Shown in pieces: positions 30,660 to 39,804 of a stretch of 64,000 bases of DNA (positions are counted from its first letter, which is position 1; each line of letters starts with the position of its first letter). The notes beneath the pieces are model-generated. The model was not told the origin of the DNA and did no database searches. It was given only the letters and a program-made list of their open reading frames with translations. The stretch is from Firmicutes bacterium UBA4845 (lineage in GTDB: Bacteria; Bacillota; Clostridia; Tissierellales; Sedimentibacteraceae), in contig DHER01000075.1 in the NCBI GenBank assembly GCA_002399975.1, positions 62,001 to 126,000 on the forward strand. Reading direction: 5' to 3'. A program made the translations under genes and the position numbers.

Positions 30660-32087
30660 ATGTTCGATAATAATATAAATGTTAATGCAAATAACCCTAT
30701 TGACAACGTGCCTAACAAGCCAAAGATAAATACCGAACAGGTTTTGCCCTTTGATGTCATAGACCCGACCAAGGTTACCAGGACACCAAAGCAGGACACC
30801 GGTAATCAAATAGGACATAATATTTTAAATTATAATCCGGATTCGGTATTTGAAAAATTCATAGAATCATTGAAAAGTTCTCCTGTTTTATCAGAGGGAG
30901 CCAGGAAACTCCTTTTGAACAAACAGTTTATAAATCACAATATATACAGTGACCCGGTACTTAAAAGCCTGTTTGAATCATTCGTGAAAACCATAGAAAT
31001 GAATGATGAAGAGATTTTAAACTTTTTAAAATTTCAGCAGGGAACATACACAAAATTTCATGGTGAATTTTTTGATAACTTAAGGGCTTTGTTAAAAACA
31101 GACCCGGATAATAATGATTTTAAGTACGTTTTGAAAAATTTCCTGAGAAGTTACGACTGTTTTATTTCCGTTGAAGAAACAAACAAATCTATCACTGCAG
31201 CACTTAATAATATTGAAAGAAATCTTCCGGAAGTGCTTAGGAAAACTTTTAATGAAATGGCAGATAAGCTGATTTTCGACAATTCTAAGGGAGCAGACTT
31301 AAATCTTAATTTATTGAAAAACGAAATTATACCTTTTATTGGAAAATATATTTCCAAAATGAATGACTTCGGACCTGTGAGGAACTATGTATCTGTGCTG
31401 ATTCACAACACCATAAGGCTTGAAACTGCCTCAATAAATAATTTCTATGATGACCTGGAGATTTTGCTGGAATTTATAAGATACAACTTTGATGTTAACG
31501 AAGAATACATTGATGCCATGAATAAATCATTAATAAATAAATATGAAGGAGCATCAAATGTTAAGAACGACTCTATCGATTCATTTTTAAAGCTTTTGTA
31601 TACAGGTTCCAAAGAAAGCAAAAACCTGGCTAACAGAGGGGTAATGGATGATATAAAGGAATCTCTCTTGTTCAGTCAAAATGTACATATACCTTTGACC
31701 CATATATTTCTGCCTCTTAATTATAATGGTATGTTCATGTTTTCCGAGATCTGGATAGGCAAAAAGTATGAAGAGCTTCCGGATAAGAAAAAAAGAACTG
31801 AATACTGTCCGTCATACAAGGTCTTTATAACCTTTGATATTCAAAACCTGGGATATTTTGAAACAACTCTGGTATTAAAAGAATCCGGATTGTCACTAGA
31901 TATTTACGTACCTGCCGGTTTGTCAGAATATACCGGAAAAATAAAAGATGATTTAAATGCTATATTGAGCAAAGACAAGCTGAATGTAACAAATATGACT
32001 GTGCAGGAAAGCGTCAGAAAAAGAAGATTCAACGAGGTATTTTCAAATTTAACTGAAAGGAAAAACGGTGTAGATGTCACAATATAA
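30660..32087 (+). CDS. FliK-like C-terminal-domain protein (YlqG-like)
   Basis: A 475-residue cytoplasmic protein. The first ~60 residues are Asn/Pro-rich and probably disordered, the middle (about 70-310) is helical. The last ~120 residues (FSEIWIGKKYEELPD, then YKVFITFDIQNLGYFETTLVLKESGLSLDIYVP) resemble the hook-length control FliK C-terminal fold. It is followed, with a 14-base overlap, by a FlhB C-terminus-like gene, exactly the ylqG-ylqH pair of Bacillus. It may tune substrate switching of the flagellar export gate through the small FlhB-like partner. Function in this family is not firmly known. CAGGAG precedes the ATG. Confidence 0.68.
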   Translation: MFDNNINVNANNPIDNVPNKPKINTEQVLPFDVIDPTKVTRTPKQDTGNQIGHNILNYNPDSVFEKFIESLKSSPVLSEGARKLLLNKQFINHNIYSDPVLKSLFESFVKTIEMNDEEILNFLKFQQGTYTKFHGEFFDNLRALLKTDPDNNDFKYVLKNFLRSYDCFISVEETNKSITAALNNIERNLPEVLRKTFNEMADKLIFDNSKGADLNLNLLKNEIIPFIGKYISKMNDFGPVRNYVSVLIHNTIRLETASINNFYDDLEILLEFIRYNFDVNEEYIDAMNKSLINKYEGASNVKNDSIDSFLKLLYTGSKESKNLANRGVMDDIKESLLFSQNVHIPLTHIFLPLNYNGMFMFSEIWIGKKYEELPDKKKRTEYCPSYKVFITFDIQNLGYFETTLVLKESGLSLDIYVPAGLSEYTGKIKDDLNAILSKDKLNVTNMTVQESVRKRRFNEVFSNLTERKNGVDVTI

Positions 32088-32355
32088 AAACAATTTCAAA
32101 CATGCGGTAGCACTGAAATATGATACAGAAAAAAACAATGCCCCTATGGTAATTGCCTCCGGATCAGGATACATTGCCGATAAGGTTGTGAAAATGGCTG
32201 AAGAAAGCGGAGTACCTGTTTACAGGGATGATTCACTGTCGGTTCTTTTGTCTCAGCTTGACATTGGCAGCGAAATACCTGAAGAACTTTTCAGCTCAAT
32301 AGTTGATATTTATATTTATTTTCTTAATTTTAAGATTCCGGGGAACGAGGTTTAA
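32074..32355 (+). CDS. FlhB C-terminal-domain-like protein (YlqH-like)
   Basis: A 93-residue protein matching only the cytoplasmic C-terminal domain of FlhB/YscU: HAVALKYDTEKNNAPMVIASG, then PVYRDDSLSVLLSQLDIGSEIPEELFSS. It lacks the membrane part and the self-cleaving NPTH motif (the corresponding position reads FKHA). The complete flhB is at 43431-44495. Such proteins can substitute for the FlhB-CC fragment in the export gate. It overlaps the ylqG-like gene and stops one base before the FtsA-like gene. Confidence 0.85.
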   Translation: MSQYKNNFKHAVALKYDTEKNNAPMVIASGSGYIADKVVKMAEESGVPVYRDDSLSVLLSQLDIGSEIPEELFSSIVDIYIYFLNFKIPGNEV

Positions 32356-32356
32356 C

Positions 32357-34381
32357 ATGAACGATTTGATTTTTGCTCTTGATATCGGAACCCGCTCCGT
32401 AGTCGGAGTTGTTTGTGAAAATTCAGGCAACATTCTGAAGATAAATGAAATTAAAACGTGCTTTCATAAACAGCGCTCTATGGTTGATGGACAGATAGAA
32501 GACATAAAAGAAGTAAGCAGAGTTGTGGAAATGGTAAAAAACGAGCTAGAAAAAAGCCTTAATATAAAACTGGATAAAGTATGTATAGCTGCTGCAGGAA
32601 GAACGTTAAAAACAGAACGTATATTGCTGGAAAAAGAATCTGATTCAAGGGTTCCAATTTCCAATGATTATGTAAAGGCAATGGAAACAGAAGCATTGCA
32701 GCTGGCTCAAGATGTTTTCTCAAAGGACGACAGCAACGATTTGTTTTATTGCGTGGGATACAGTGTTCTAAGCTACTCGCTGGATGGCAGAAGCATATCA
32801 AAAATAGAAGGTCATCGAGGAAGTAAGGTGTCTGTAGAAATTATTGCCGCCTTTCTCCCTCATACGGTAATTGAGGGCCTTTATTCCTGTATGGATAATA
32901 ACGGTCTAGAGGTATGCAATCTCACATTGGAGCCTATTGCAGCAATGGATTTGATTATACCGAAGGACCTGAGGCTGCTAAACCTGGCATTGGTGGATAT
33001 AGGTGCAGGAACATCCGACATAGCAATTTCCAAGGACGGAAGTATTGTAGGATACGATATGTCAACAGTGGCAGGTGATGAAATAACGGAATGCCTCATG
33101 AAAAATTACCTGGTGGACTTTGATACGGCGGAAGAAATTAAATCAGCTTTGAGTAAATGCAGCGACTGTGTTTCAATAACAAATATCTTAGGAATTACTC
33201 AGGACGTTTCTCTGAAGGAAGTGCTGGAATCAATAAAGCCGGCAGTATATGACCTGTGTGCTGATATTGCCGCTAAAATATTAAATATGAACAATGATGC
33301 TCCGTCTGCAGTATTTTTGGCCGGCGGCGGAAGCCGAACCCCTTTTCTGCGGGAATTTTTATCGGAGCTGTTAAATATCAATGAGTCCCATATTGCCTTA
33401 ACTAATAAAAATGGCCTTAGAAATGTTGATATATCTTCGCTGAAAGATTATGGCCCTGAACTTATAACACCTTTAGGCATAGCATATTCTGTAATTTTAA
33501 ATAAAAATTATGATTTTTTCAGTGTTACTGTTAATGATAAAAAAATCAGATTATACGGCATTAGGCAGATGAAGGTTATGGATGCCATATTAATGTCCGG
33601 GTTTGACCCTAAAAAGCTGATAGGTTTTTCCGGAAAAAGCTTAAGATTTTTGGTAAACGGAAAGGAGTACTATTATGCCGGTGAATTCTCAACACCGTCG
33701 CAAATATATGTAAATTCCCGGACTTCAACCATAGAAACAGTTATTCGCCCCGGAGATACCATTGTGGTGGTGCCGGCTAAGAACGGTGCGTCTCCTTCGG
33801 TTAAAATATCAAATATAGCACAACATTATGAGAAAAAAGGTGTGGTTTATTTTAACAGCATCAAAACCGAATTACGTCCAAGGTATTTTGTAAATAATAC
33901 TGAAGTTGATAAAAATTATATGATTGGAAACTCGGATTCCATAGAAGTAGTACAGCCTGAAACAATTCACAACTTGTACAAGCTGTATAATATGGATGAA
34001 AGCATATACAAAAGCTTTGTAAACGGCAATGCTGCAGACGGAGATTTTGAACTTTATGACGGCTGCAAAATTGATCTGCTGAAAAATGAGGAAGAAACTT
34101 CTCAGACTGAACTTGAAAATATAACCAACGAAACAACAGAATCTTCTATTACCGAGGAACAGGAACCATTTATTAAGGTGACTGTCAATAACAGAACTAT
34201 AAGCCTTCCGAGAAAAAAGGATAATACACCGTACATATTTGCTGATATGTTAAATTATACGGATATTGATCCTTCCAACCCCAAAGGAAACATAATCCTT
34301 CTTTATAACGGCAAGGAGGCTTCTTATCTAAATAATATATTTGATAATGATGAAATAATAATTAAATGGGATTCTGAGTAG
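32357..34381 (+). CDS. FtsA/PilM-like actin-fold ATPase with two beta-grasp-like C-terminal segments
   Basis: About 674 residues. The N-terminal ~370 form an FtsA-type actin-fold domain: ALDIGTRSVVGVV (phosphate 1), the SHS2-like insertion with CIAAAGRTLKTER, LALVDIGAGTSDIAI (phosphate 2) and AVFLAGGGSRTPFL (adenosine). The remaining ~300 residues show two similar beta-rich segments (KKIRLYGIRQMKVMDAILM and RTISLPRKKDNTPYIFADML), each followed by a beta-grasp-like end, separated by an acidic linker. No C-terminal amphipathic FtsA membrane helix is seen. The frame opens at 32303, but the ATG at 32357 starts the domain and stands one base after the ylqH-like stop. It could act in assembling or positioning an envelope structure. 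The exact role is unknown. Confidence 0.75.
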   Translation: MNDLIFALDIGTRSVVGVVCENSGNILKINEIKTCFHKQRSMVDGQIEDIKEVSRVVEMVKNELEKSLNIKLDKVCIAAAGRTLKTERILLEKESDSRVPISNDYVKAMETEALQLAQDVFSKDDSNDLFYCVGYSVLSYSLDGRSISKIEGHRGSKVSVEIIAAFLPHTVIEGLYSCMDNNGLEVCNLTLEPIAAMDLIIPKDLRLLNLALVDIGAGTSDIAISKDGSIVGYDMSTVAGDEITECLMKNYLVDFDTAEEIKSALSKCSDCVSITNILGITQDVSLKEVLESIKPAVYDLCADIAAKILNMNNDAPSAVFLAGGGSRTPFLREFLSELLNINESHIALTNKNGLRNVDISSLKDYGPELITPLGIAYSVILNKNYDFFSVTVNDKKIRLYGIRQMKVMDAILMSGFDPKKLIGFSGKSLRFLVNGKEYYYAGEFSTPSQIYVNSRTSTIETVIRPGDTIVVVPAKNGASPSVKISNIAQHYEKKGVVYFNSIKTELRPRYFVNNTEVDKNYMIGNSDSIEVVQPETIHNLYKLYNMDESIYKSFVNGNAADGDFELYDGCKIDLLKNEEETSQTELENITNETTESSITEEQEPFIKVTVNNRTISLPRKKDNTPYIFADMLNYTDIDPSNPKGNIILLYNGKEASYLNNIFDNDEIIIKWDSE

Positions 34382-34485
34382 TATTCTTAATTGGGGAAAA
34401 TATAATTGCTGTTGTAAATTATGAGTGCAAATTTGAAAAATTACCTTTTTATGATAAGGTGGTAATAAAATAAATAGGAGAAAGT

Positions 34486-36291
34486 ATGAAAAAATTTTTA
34501 ATTTCAATATTGACACTGCTGATGATTTTTAGTTCTTTTAACATTATCTACGGTGGCGAAAGTAATAAAGTAAAAGCCCGCTTTACCCAAAGCGACGTAT
34601 CAGGAACAAATTTCAAAGAGATAAAAATAACCCCTTATGGCCATGACGAAGAAGATGAAGATTACAATTACTACATTTATCTTCCTTCCGGATACTTTGT
34701 ACAAGGCACCAGCGCCACATATGTTGCGGACAGAAATGGCACATATCCGTTTACGGTTTATGACGGTAATAATTGGAGAACTTTCACTTATAAAGTAACT
34801 GATGCTGAAAAGCCCGACAAAGATGATAAAGACAAAGAAGATGATAAAATAAATCTTAGCTTTGATCTTATGTACGATTATGAAAAAAAGCAGATTCTAT
34901 TGAACATGGAGACAGATAAGGTAAGAAACCTAGTTACCCCTGACGGTTCAGCTGTGACTAATGAAATTAACTATTATATAGACGACATAGACAACAACCA
35001 AGTGAATGGCTTCACAATAACTGTGGATGAAGAGCCCTTTGATTTTAAAGTGTTAAAGCAAGGGGAGTTTTACCTGCTCATATACATCTCACCGATCAAC
35101 TACAATAACTACAGCACAGTTGTGGAATATTACGGCTACAACTTTGCCAGCGGCGGTCAATATACAGCCTATCCTTCCAAAGACATCTATGATGACAACG
35201 GCATGTATGAAGTTCTTGTTAAAGGAAATGACGCTCAGCAGGTTTTCAATTTTAATATAGATGATATTGATTACCGCAGACCATCAGTATATGTGAGTAT
35301 TGTCAACGATCTGACTTTTGAACTGGAAGCAGCTGATGATTTTGAGCTTGCATACATTATAACCTATGATGGAAAATATGTGCCGATAAATAATCCTGAC
35401 GGTAATTCATTTATATACAAAGATACAACGGAGATAGTTTATAACGGCGATTACCTTTTTACTGTTGTAGATAAAAAAGGAAACCGTACTGTATGTTCCT
35501 ACAAAGTGAAAAATAAAAGAAAGTCCACAAAATTCAGACCGAAAATCAGTCTGGATGTACATAGTTACAAAAATACAAAGAAGCTGTTTGAAAACATAGG
35601 TCTGGAATATAAAAAAGGCAAAGAGAAAAAAGAGTATTTCGAAAATACTCTCCCCGGCTATATGAATGGAAAGAGCCCTGATATTTTTAGTCCGGATTCA
35701 CCTATATCAAGGGCTGAAATGGTAACAATATTCTGCAGATTAAACAACCTTCTCTACGATTCGGGTGCATACTTAAAAACAAAATTCACTGATATTGAAA
35801 ACCATTGGGCAAAGGACTATATTGCAGTGGGAAGCAAAAAGAAATATGTTTCCGGTTACAAGGACAAGACTTTCAAGCCGGATAACAGTGTAACAAGGGC
35901 AGAATTCTGCAAGATGCTCACTAAAATCAGCTCTTACAAAACATTGCTGAACACTCTTCCTGCTTCAAGCAATTACGATTACTCTGATATTCGTAATCAT
36001 TGGGCAGAATCGGATATAATAAAAATATCATCCAGAGATCTGGTTACGGGCCAGGGAAATTATTTCTACCCTGATGAACCCATAACAAGGGCAGAGGTGG
36101 TTCATGCCATAAACAAACTTTACGGCTGCAATACTTCCTACAAGGAACTAGAATATATAAACTCGCTATACAATGAATACTATAATTTTGACGACATTAA
36201 TAATCACATCTATTATAATGATATAATTATTTCATTGATTGGTATGTTCAGAGAAAAACAGGAGGATCCTGAACTGACATATGTCGAGTAA
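34486..36291 (+). CDS. SLH-domain surface protein
   Basis: A secreted protein of 601 residues. Signal peptide: MKKFLISILTLLMIFSSFNIIYGG. Then come beta-rich extracellular segments (about 30-350), divided by an acidic Lys/Asp linker near residue 110. Three SLH repeats at the C-terminus have the ITRAE/TRAE motifs (PISRAEMVTIFCRL, SVTRAEFCKMLTKI, PITRAEVVHAINKL) and the HWAKDYI/HWAESDI motifs. SLH domains hold proteins to pyruvylated cell-wall polymers. GGAGAAA precedes the ATG. Its 104-base upstream gap has no terminator, so it may be read with the FtsA-like gene. Function beyond wall attachment is unknown. Confidence 0.85.
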   Translation: MKKFLISILTLLMIFSSFNIIYGGESNKVKARFTQSDVSGTNFKEIKITPYGHDEEDEDYNYYIYLPSGYFVQGTSATYVADRNGTYPFTVYDGNNWRTFTYKVTDAEKPDKDDKDKEDDKINLSFDLMYDYEKKQILLNMETDKVRNLVTPDGSAVTNEINYYIDDIDNNQVNGFTITVDEEPFDFKVLKQGEFYLLIYISPINYNNYSTVVEYYGYNFASGGQYTAYPSKDIYDDNGMYEVLVKGNDAQQVFNFNIDDIDYRRPSVYVSIVNDLTFELEAADDFELAYIITYDGKYVPINNPDGNSFIYKDTTEIVYNGDYLFTVVDKKGNRTVCSYKVKNKRKSTKFRPKISLDVHSYKNTKKLFENIGLEYKKGKEKKEYFENTLPGYMNGKSPDIFSPDSPISRAEMVTIFCRLNNLLYDSGAYLKTKFTDIENHWAKDYIAVGSKKKYVSGYKDKTFKPDNSVTRAEFCKMLTKISSYKTLLNTLPASSNYDYSDIRNHWAESDIIKISSRDLVTGQGNYFYPDEPITRAEVVHAINKLYGCNTSYKELEYINSLYNEYYNFDDINNHIYYNDIIISLIGMFREKQEDPELTYVE

Positions 36292-36342
36292 ATATCTAAT
36301 CTTAATCAATCAGATGTCTACTTTGGAAATATAATATCAGAT

Positions 36343-36369
36343 AAGCCGGTTGGATCCGCCGGCTTTTTC
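36343..36369 (+). terminator. Terminator of the SLH-protein transcript
   Basis: AAGCCGG and CCGGCTT form a 7-bp stem followed by five T on the + strand. It also lies 21 bases past the end of the oppositely oriented cheD, so it may separate the two converging operons. Confidence 0.8.
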
Positions 36370-36389
36370 TTGTAATATGTAAATCAGCA

Positions 36390-36872
36390 TTAGATTACTT
36401 TCGGGTTTTTACCAAAGGATTTTATAGTCAGATCTCCTGTATTACTGTCAAAAATTATTGTCCGTCCGTAATTTTCTCCTACATCCTCATTAAACAATCT
36501 TATTTCGAGTTTTTGCAGTGTTTCCTTTGTAGCCGCAATGTTTCTTTCCCCAATATTTCCTATTGTGGAACTGCCCTTAATCTCAAACATTCTGGCTCCT
36601 CCAGCAATTTTTGCAATCATTCTCGCCCTTATTCCGCCTAAGTGTTCCATTCGTTCAATCATTTCTGTTATACCTGTGTCCGCGTATTTAAAAATATTTG
36701 TTCTGTCTTCCTTATTATTAAACGGCAGCATTATATGAGCCATCCCTGCTATTTGTGCCGCCTTGTCAATTACGCAAATACCCACACAGGACCCCAGTGC
36801 ATAGGAAATCAAATTTTTCGGAACTTTTACAATTTTCATATCTGAAATTCCTACGTTTATCTCATTGCTCAT
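36390..36872 (-). CDS. cheD: Chemoreceptor deamidase CheD
   Basis: Glutamine deamidase that prepares receptors for methylation and, with CheC, forms part of the Bacillus-type adaptation system. 160 residues. The catalytic Cys is in LGSCVGICVID (C29) and the His in GMAHIMLP (H46). It shares four bases with the cheC stop and ends the long flagellar operon. Together with a receiver-less CheB it suggests that adaptation relies on the CheC-CheD-CheY loop. Confidence 0.95.
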   Translation of the reverse strand: MSNEINVGISDMKIVKVPKNLISYALGSCVGICVIDKAAQIAGMAHIMLPFNNKEDRTNIFKYADTGITEMIERMEHLGGIRARMIAKIAGGARMFEIKGSSTIGNIGERNIAATKETLQKLEIRLFNEDVGENYGRTIIFDSNTGDLTIKSFGKNPKVI

Positions 36873-37483
36873 ATATCCACTCCAAACCTTTTCAGAAGAA
36901 TCTCCAGAGATGTAACGCTTGGCAACAAAAGCATATGACTGTAAACTGTTTCATCCTGGCAAAAATACTTTTCCTTAATGAAAATAGCCTTATTCGCTAC
37001 CTCTGAAAATCCTGCGGTAACAGCATCCAGCAATGCTCCAGACATATCTATGTTCAATGACGGCACAGATATATCAATTCTCATATTTGTCAATGAAGAT
37101 ATGGTACTTACATAGGACGAAATCATTATATTCCCTATTTCCGACAAGGCGGACATTTCCATTTCCGATATATCCTCAAAACTGCTAAGCTCCGTTCCAA
37201 GCAATGAATTCAATATCAAATGTGCAAACTCTTTCCTTAACAAAAACATTATTATTCCGTCAATATCTCCGTCAAAACTTACTAAAATTCCGACAACAAC
37301 ATTTTCCGCTCCGCCTATGGACCGTATTATGTCATCATAATCCAGAAGGCTCACTTCCGGCACATTCATATCAATTCTCTTGGAAAGCATCTTGGAAAGG
37401 GATGTAGCAGCATTGCCTGCCCCTATATTTCCTATCTCCTTTAAAACATCTATGTGCATTTCATTTAATTCCAAATTTTTCAC
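36869..37483 (-). CDS. cheC: CheY-P phosphatase CheC
   Basis: Dephosphorylates CheY-P and partners with CheD. 204 residues with two active-site-like helices: DVLKEIGNIGAGNAATSLSKML near residue 14 and SALSEIGNIMISSYVSTISSL near residue 111. Both keep the E-x-x-N signature, although the second lacks the GAGNAATS extension. It stands alone before cheD, separate from FliY, which carries a second phosphatase-like domain. Confidence 0.93.
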   Translation of the reverse strand: MKNLELNEMHIDVLKEIGNIGAGNAATSLSKMLSKRIDMNVPEVSLLDYDDIIRSIGGAENVVVGILVSFDGDIDGIIMFLLRKEFAHLILNSLLGTELSSFEDISEMEMSALSEIGNIMISSYVSTISSLTNMRIDISVPSLNIDMSGALLDAVTAGFSEVANKAIFIKEKYFCQDETVYSHMLLLPSVTSLEILLKRFGVDI

Positions 37484-37570
37484 CTCTGTATAATAATATA
37501 GTCCGGAGATTCTTCACAACTGCTGACGTTATCTCAATATGAATATTTTTGACTGTAAACAGTAACTGTC

Positions 37571-39031
37571 TTAAATATCTATATCCGAAGAATTCAGCGG
37601 TACAATTGAAATATCATCTCCGTCATTATAAAGCTTGCTGAAGCTTATATCCTGCTTAACCCTGTACTTCGTCCATCCTATGGTCACTCTTGTATTGGAA
37701 TACATTATACCTTTGCAGATAATTTTGTGGTCAGCTATATTGTCTGTTGTGGGTATTTCAGTAAGCCTTTTTTTTAATCCATTTAAACTATTATTTATTT
37801 TTATCTTTATAAACAGCAGTTGTTTTTGTACGGAGTTTTTATTTTCATTATCCAGGGAAGAATTCATAATCAGCTGAATTTTATCTTCTATTGCATTAAG
37901 TTCATTATTTTTATCAGCTATTTCCTTCTCCAGCTTACGGTTCAGTTTTTGTTTTTCGGAGAATATTTTTTGTTCTTCCTGATATTTCGTAAGGTTTATA
38001 ATAACATTAGTTTCCGGATTTATTCTGCTGCCTATGGTCTTGGAGAAAATTATATTTTCTGCTGAGCTGGTCCCTCCGATTATAGCAGCTGTTGATCCTC
38101 TGAGTATTATTGATTCTCCGGCCTTAACCTCACTGTTTATTAATGCTTCCGAATAAATGGACCTGTCTGAAACAATCAAAGCGTTTTCTATATACTTGCT
38201 TGTAATATTTCCTTTTGCACGAATGCTTCCTTTTCCCATGCCGTTCATTCCTTTGCTTATAACCACTTCACCGTCAGATTCTATGAAAGCACCTTCAACC
38301 ATACCACGGATTTTTATATCTCCCTTAGCCGTTACGGAAAATCCTGCCTTTACATCACCGTTAATTATTACGTTTCCAATGAAATCTATGTTTCCCGTTG
38401 AATTGTCCACATTGTTGACTCTGTAGACATTTTCTACTAAAACCTTTCCTTTTTTATACTTCACACATCCGTCAGTACCGGCCAGCAGCTGAAGCCCATC
38501 CTCCGAAACATACGTGTTGTTTCCGAAATTAAACGAAATATTTCTTCCTGACTTATATTTTACAGTGTGTCCATATACATCTATACCTTCTTCACCGTTC
38601 TGAGGAGGAATTATATGGCATAGAACAGTATCTTTTGTTACATTAATTACATTGTTTAGATTTTTAAAATCAATGGTTCCGTCTTCTTTTTCATAAAACT
38701 TCTGTTCCTGGGATATGTCAAAATCATAGACAATTTCAGCATCCTTTCCATTTACGGGGTCTTTGCCTTGTGCTGCTGCAAGCTCCTTTGAATACTCCCT
38801 GCTCCTGCAATAATTTACAATATTTTCTTCTCTTATACCGTATACAATACCTTGCTCAGACAAATAATTCATTATATCTTCATGCTTTACTTCCGCCCGG
38901 CTGTCAAGAAGTTCAATTCTGATATATACCCTTAATCTGTTTGCCGAAACAAGATGACTTATAGTATACTCCTGAACTGGCAATTCCTCGGCAATATCTG
39001 AACTATGATCAATATTATCCAAATTATCCAT
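37571..39031 (-). CDS. FapA/DUF342 family protein
   Basis: A 486-residue cytoplasmic protein of the FapA family. A beta-helix core (about 190-330) has repeated INGDVKAGFSVTAKGDIKIRG- and IIGGTSSAENIIFSKTIGSRI-type turns. A coiled coil follows (residues about 350-420: QEEQKIFSEKQKLNRKLEKEI). In clostridial flagellar operons this gene often lies near fliA and flgG. Its function in motility is not known. Coiled coil and beta-helix suggest a scaffolding role. It lies 88 bases after cheC and 54 before the FlgG-like gene. Confidence 0.82.
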   Translation of the reverse strand: MDNLDNIDHSSDIAEELPVQEYTISHLVSANRLRVYIRIELLDSRAEVKHEDIMNYLSEQGIVYGIREENIVNYCRSREYSKELAAAQGKDPVNGKDAEIVYDFDISQEQKFYEKEDGTIDFKNLNNVINVTKDTVLCHIIPPQNGEEGIDVYGHTVKYKSGRNISFNFGNNTYVSEDGLQLLAGTDGCVKYKKGKVLVENVYRVNNVDNSTGNIDFIGNVIINGDVKAGFSVTAKGDIKIRGMVEGAFIESDGEVVISKGMNGMGKGSIRAKGNITSKYIENALIVSDRSIYSEALINSEVKAGESIILRGSTAAIIGGTSSAENIIFSKTIGSRINPETNVIINLTKYQEEQKIFSEKQKLNRKLEKEIADKNNELNAIEDKIQLIMNSSLDNENKNSVQKQLLFIKIKINNSLNGLKKRLTEIPTTDNIADHKIICKGIMYSNTRVTIGWTKYRVKQDISFSKLYNDGDDISIVPLNSSDIDI

Positions 39032-39084
39032 AGCCTGCTCCCTCTTTATATTTTCTTAGCACAAACCCCTGGCTGTTGTAATTA

Positions 39085-39792
39085 TTAGCTTTTTAGAGTA
39101 TTTATAGTCTGCTCTATTTCATCTGATGTTTTCACTATGCTTGAATTAAGCTGGAATGCCCTTTGCAGCTGAATAAGTTTTATCATTTCCTCAGATACCT
39201 CTACATTTGAAGCTTCCAGCCAACCCTTCATTACCTTTGGGTTTTCCAGAAGTTCATACTCTGCATCATCGTTTTTTATTCTGTATAAATTATTACCTGT
39301 TTGCTCTAAATCCATGTTGTTTTCAAAGACAAACACTCCCGGCTCCATGTTATTTATGTCTTCTGTATCTTCCAAAATTATAGGCTCTTCATCGCTGTTT
39401 AAAACATATCCTCCCTGATATGTAAAATAATTTTCCCCGTCAATGTTTGTAATTTCAAAATTTCCGCCTCTCGTATACAGATTTTCGTCCTCAAACTGAA
39501 CCATAAAAAACCCGTCGCCCTGGATTGTAAAGTCTGTGGCGACTCCTGTCTGACAGGGTGCACCCTGGGTGAACACAACATCAACCTTATTAATTTTTGA
39601 ACCGCTTCCGGATTTCAGTTCTGTATCTGCACCCTCCGGTCCCTTTATATTGGTATAGATCAGATCTGAAAATTCAGGCTTTGATTTTTTAAATCCCTGA
39701 GTCTGTATGTTTGCCATATTATTTGATATAATATCTAAATAATTTTGACAGCCGGTGGCGCCATTTGCTGCAGTATAGTATGCTTTTATCAT
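39085..39792 (-). CDS. flgG: Flagellar distal rod/hook-basal body protein, FlgG-like
   Basis: Flagellar rod protein of 235 residues with the N-terminal signature AANGATGCQNYLDIISNNMANIQTQGFKKSKPEF and the C-terminal coil EMIKLIQLQRAFQLNSSIVKTSDEIEQTIN. Middle part has GDGFFMVQF. One of two adjacent FlgG/FlgF-type genes, corresponding to Bacillus flhO/flhP. The pair forms the distal rod. Which one is FlgF and which FlgG can be swapped. It is followed upstream by its sister gene with a 12-base gap. Confidence 0.85.
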   Translation of the reverse strand: MIKAYYTAANGATGCQNYLDIISNNMANIQTQGFKKSKPEFSDLIYTNIKGPEGADTELKSGSGSKINKVDVVFTQGAPCQTGVATDFTIQGDGFFMVQFEDENLYTRGGNFEITNIDGENYFTYQGGYVLNSDEEPIILEDTEDINNMEPGVFVFENNMDLEQTGNNLYRIKNDDAEYELLENPKVMKGWLEASNVEVSEEMIKLIQLQRAFQLNSSIVKTSDEIEQTINTLKS

Positions 39793-39804
39793 ATCTTCCT
39801 CCTA

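Noticed and set aside
34392..34412. A sigma-54-like TTGGGG ... TTGC string before the SLH protein
   Set aside because: The GG-to-GC distance does not fit the fixed spacing of sigma-54 promoters.
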